Source of the DNA: Variovorax paradoxus_P
GTDB taxonomy: Bacteria; Pseudomonadota; Gammaproteobacteria; Burkholderiales; Burkholderiaceae_C
Direction: 5' to 3' (one strand)
NCBI RefSeq assembly: GCF_050627025.1
Contig: NZ_CP192473.1
DNA: 64,000 nucleotides
How positions within the stretch are numbered: the stretch's first letter is position 1; every line of letters begins with the position of its first letter. Of the stretch, positions 63,991-64,000 are shown piece by piece. The notes beneath the pieces are model-generated. The model was not told the origin of the DNA and ran no database searches. It saw only the letters and a program-made list of their open reading frames with translations. The translations under genes and the position numbers were made by a program.

Positions 63991-64000
63991 GTATACGGAT

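Overview
This is a GC-rich window from a proteobacterial chromosome, most likely a betaproteobacterium of the Comamonadaceae (Variovorax-like). I infer this from base composition and the gene mix: a ChvB/NdvB-type cyclic glucan synthase, an EF-G paralogue, a CopG plus PHB-depolymerase-like esterase pair, and a Bug-type solute-binding remnant. It is not confirmed by any search. There is no rRNA, and the only tRNA signal is the 3' two-thirds of a tRNA-Met(CAU).

About 1-9.3 kb is a decayed mosaic. It holds LacI and phosphoketolase remnants, a histidine-kinase fragment, two Crp/Fnr-type regulators (one also present as two broken copies), and several members of a small-protein family that recurs at about 38.5 and 50.3 kb. 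A related segment (kinase fragment, spacer, conserved palindrome, Crp N-terminus) is repeated at 26.8-28.3 kb. From 9.8 to 12.6 kb there is a tight three-gene operon: a lectin-like protein, a LamG-membrane-caspase-like protein and a small protein. I consider it the best candidate for an undescribed system. A beta-propeller-like protein, a dead IS5-type transposase and an integrase tail follow. Then come a second EF-G with an attenuator-like leader (16.4-18.8 kb), a ParE-type toxin-antitoxin pair (19.2-19.9 kb) and a frameshifted integrase next to a 55-bp palindrome.

From 21.3 to 25.3 kb is a metabolic and stress block on the minus strand: esterase, ribbon-helix-helix regulator, GlsB-like membrane protein, hemerythrin and manganese catalase. 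The 2738-residue cyclic glucan synthase fills 28.3-36.5 kb. From 37 to 42.3 kb are small unknown genes, a ParB/RepB-like gene with decayed relatives, and a divergent unknown locus that shares a perfect LexA box. A 1680-residue autotransporter occupies 42.6-47.6 kb.

From the tRNA-Met remnant at 47.7 kb to the right end, the window is an accessory region. It carries a PIN-domain protein, a SnoaL-like protein, a full-length tyrosine recombinase (fragments of close copies lie at 16 and 56.4 kb), an internally deleted P4-type integrase, small secreted proteins and a coiled-coil membrane protein. It also carries an AbiEi/AbiEii toxin-antitoxin pair behind two long palindromes, a Phd-zeta locus cut by a recombinase fragment, and a run of small unknowns ending in a DUF1272 protein and a membrane-anchored HExxH protein. 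Recombinases, IS remnants, toxin-antitoxin loci and partial duplications indicate repeated insertion and deletion.
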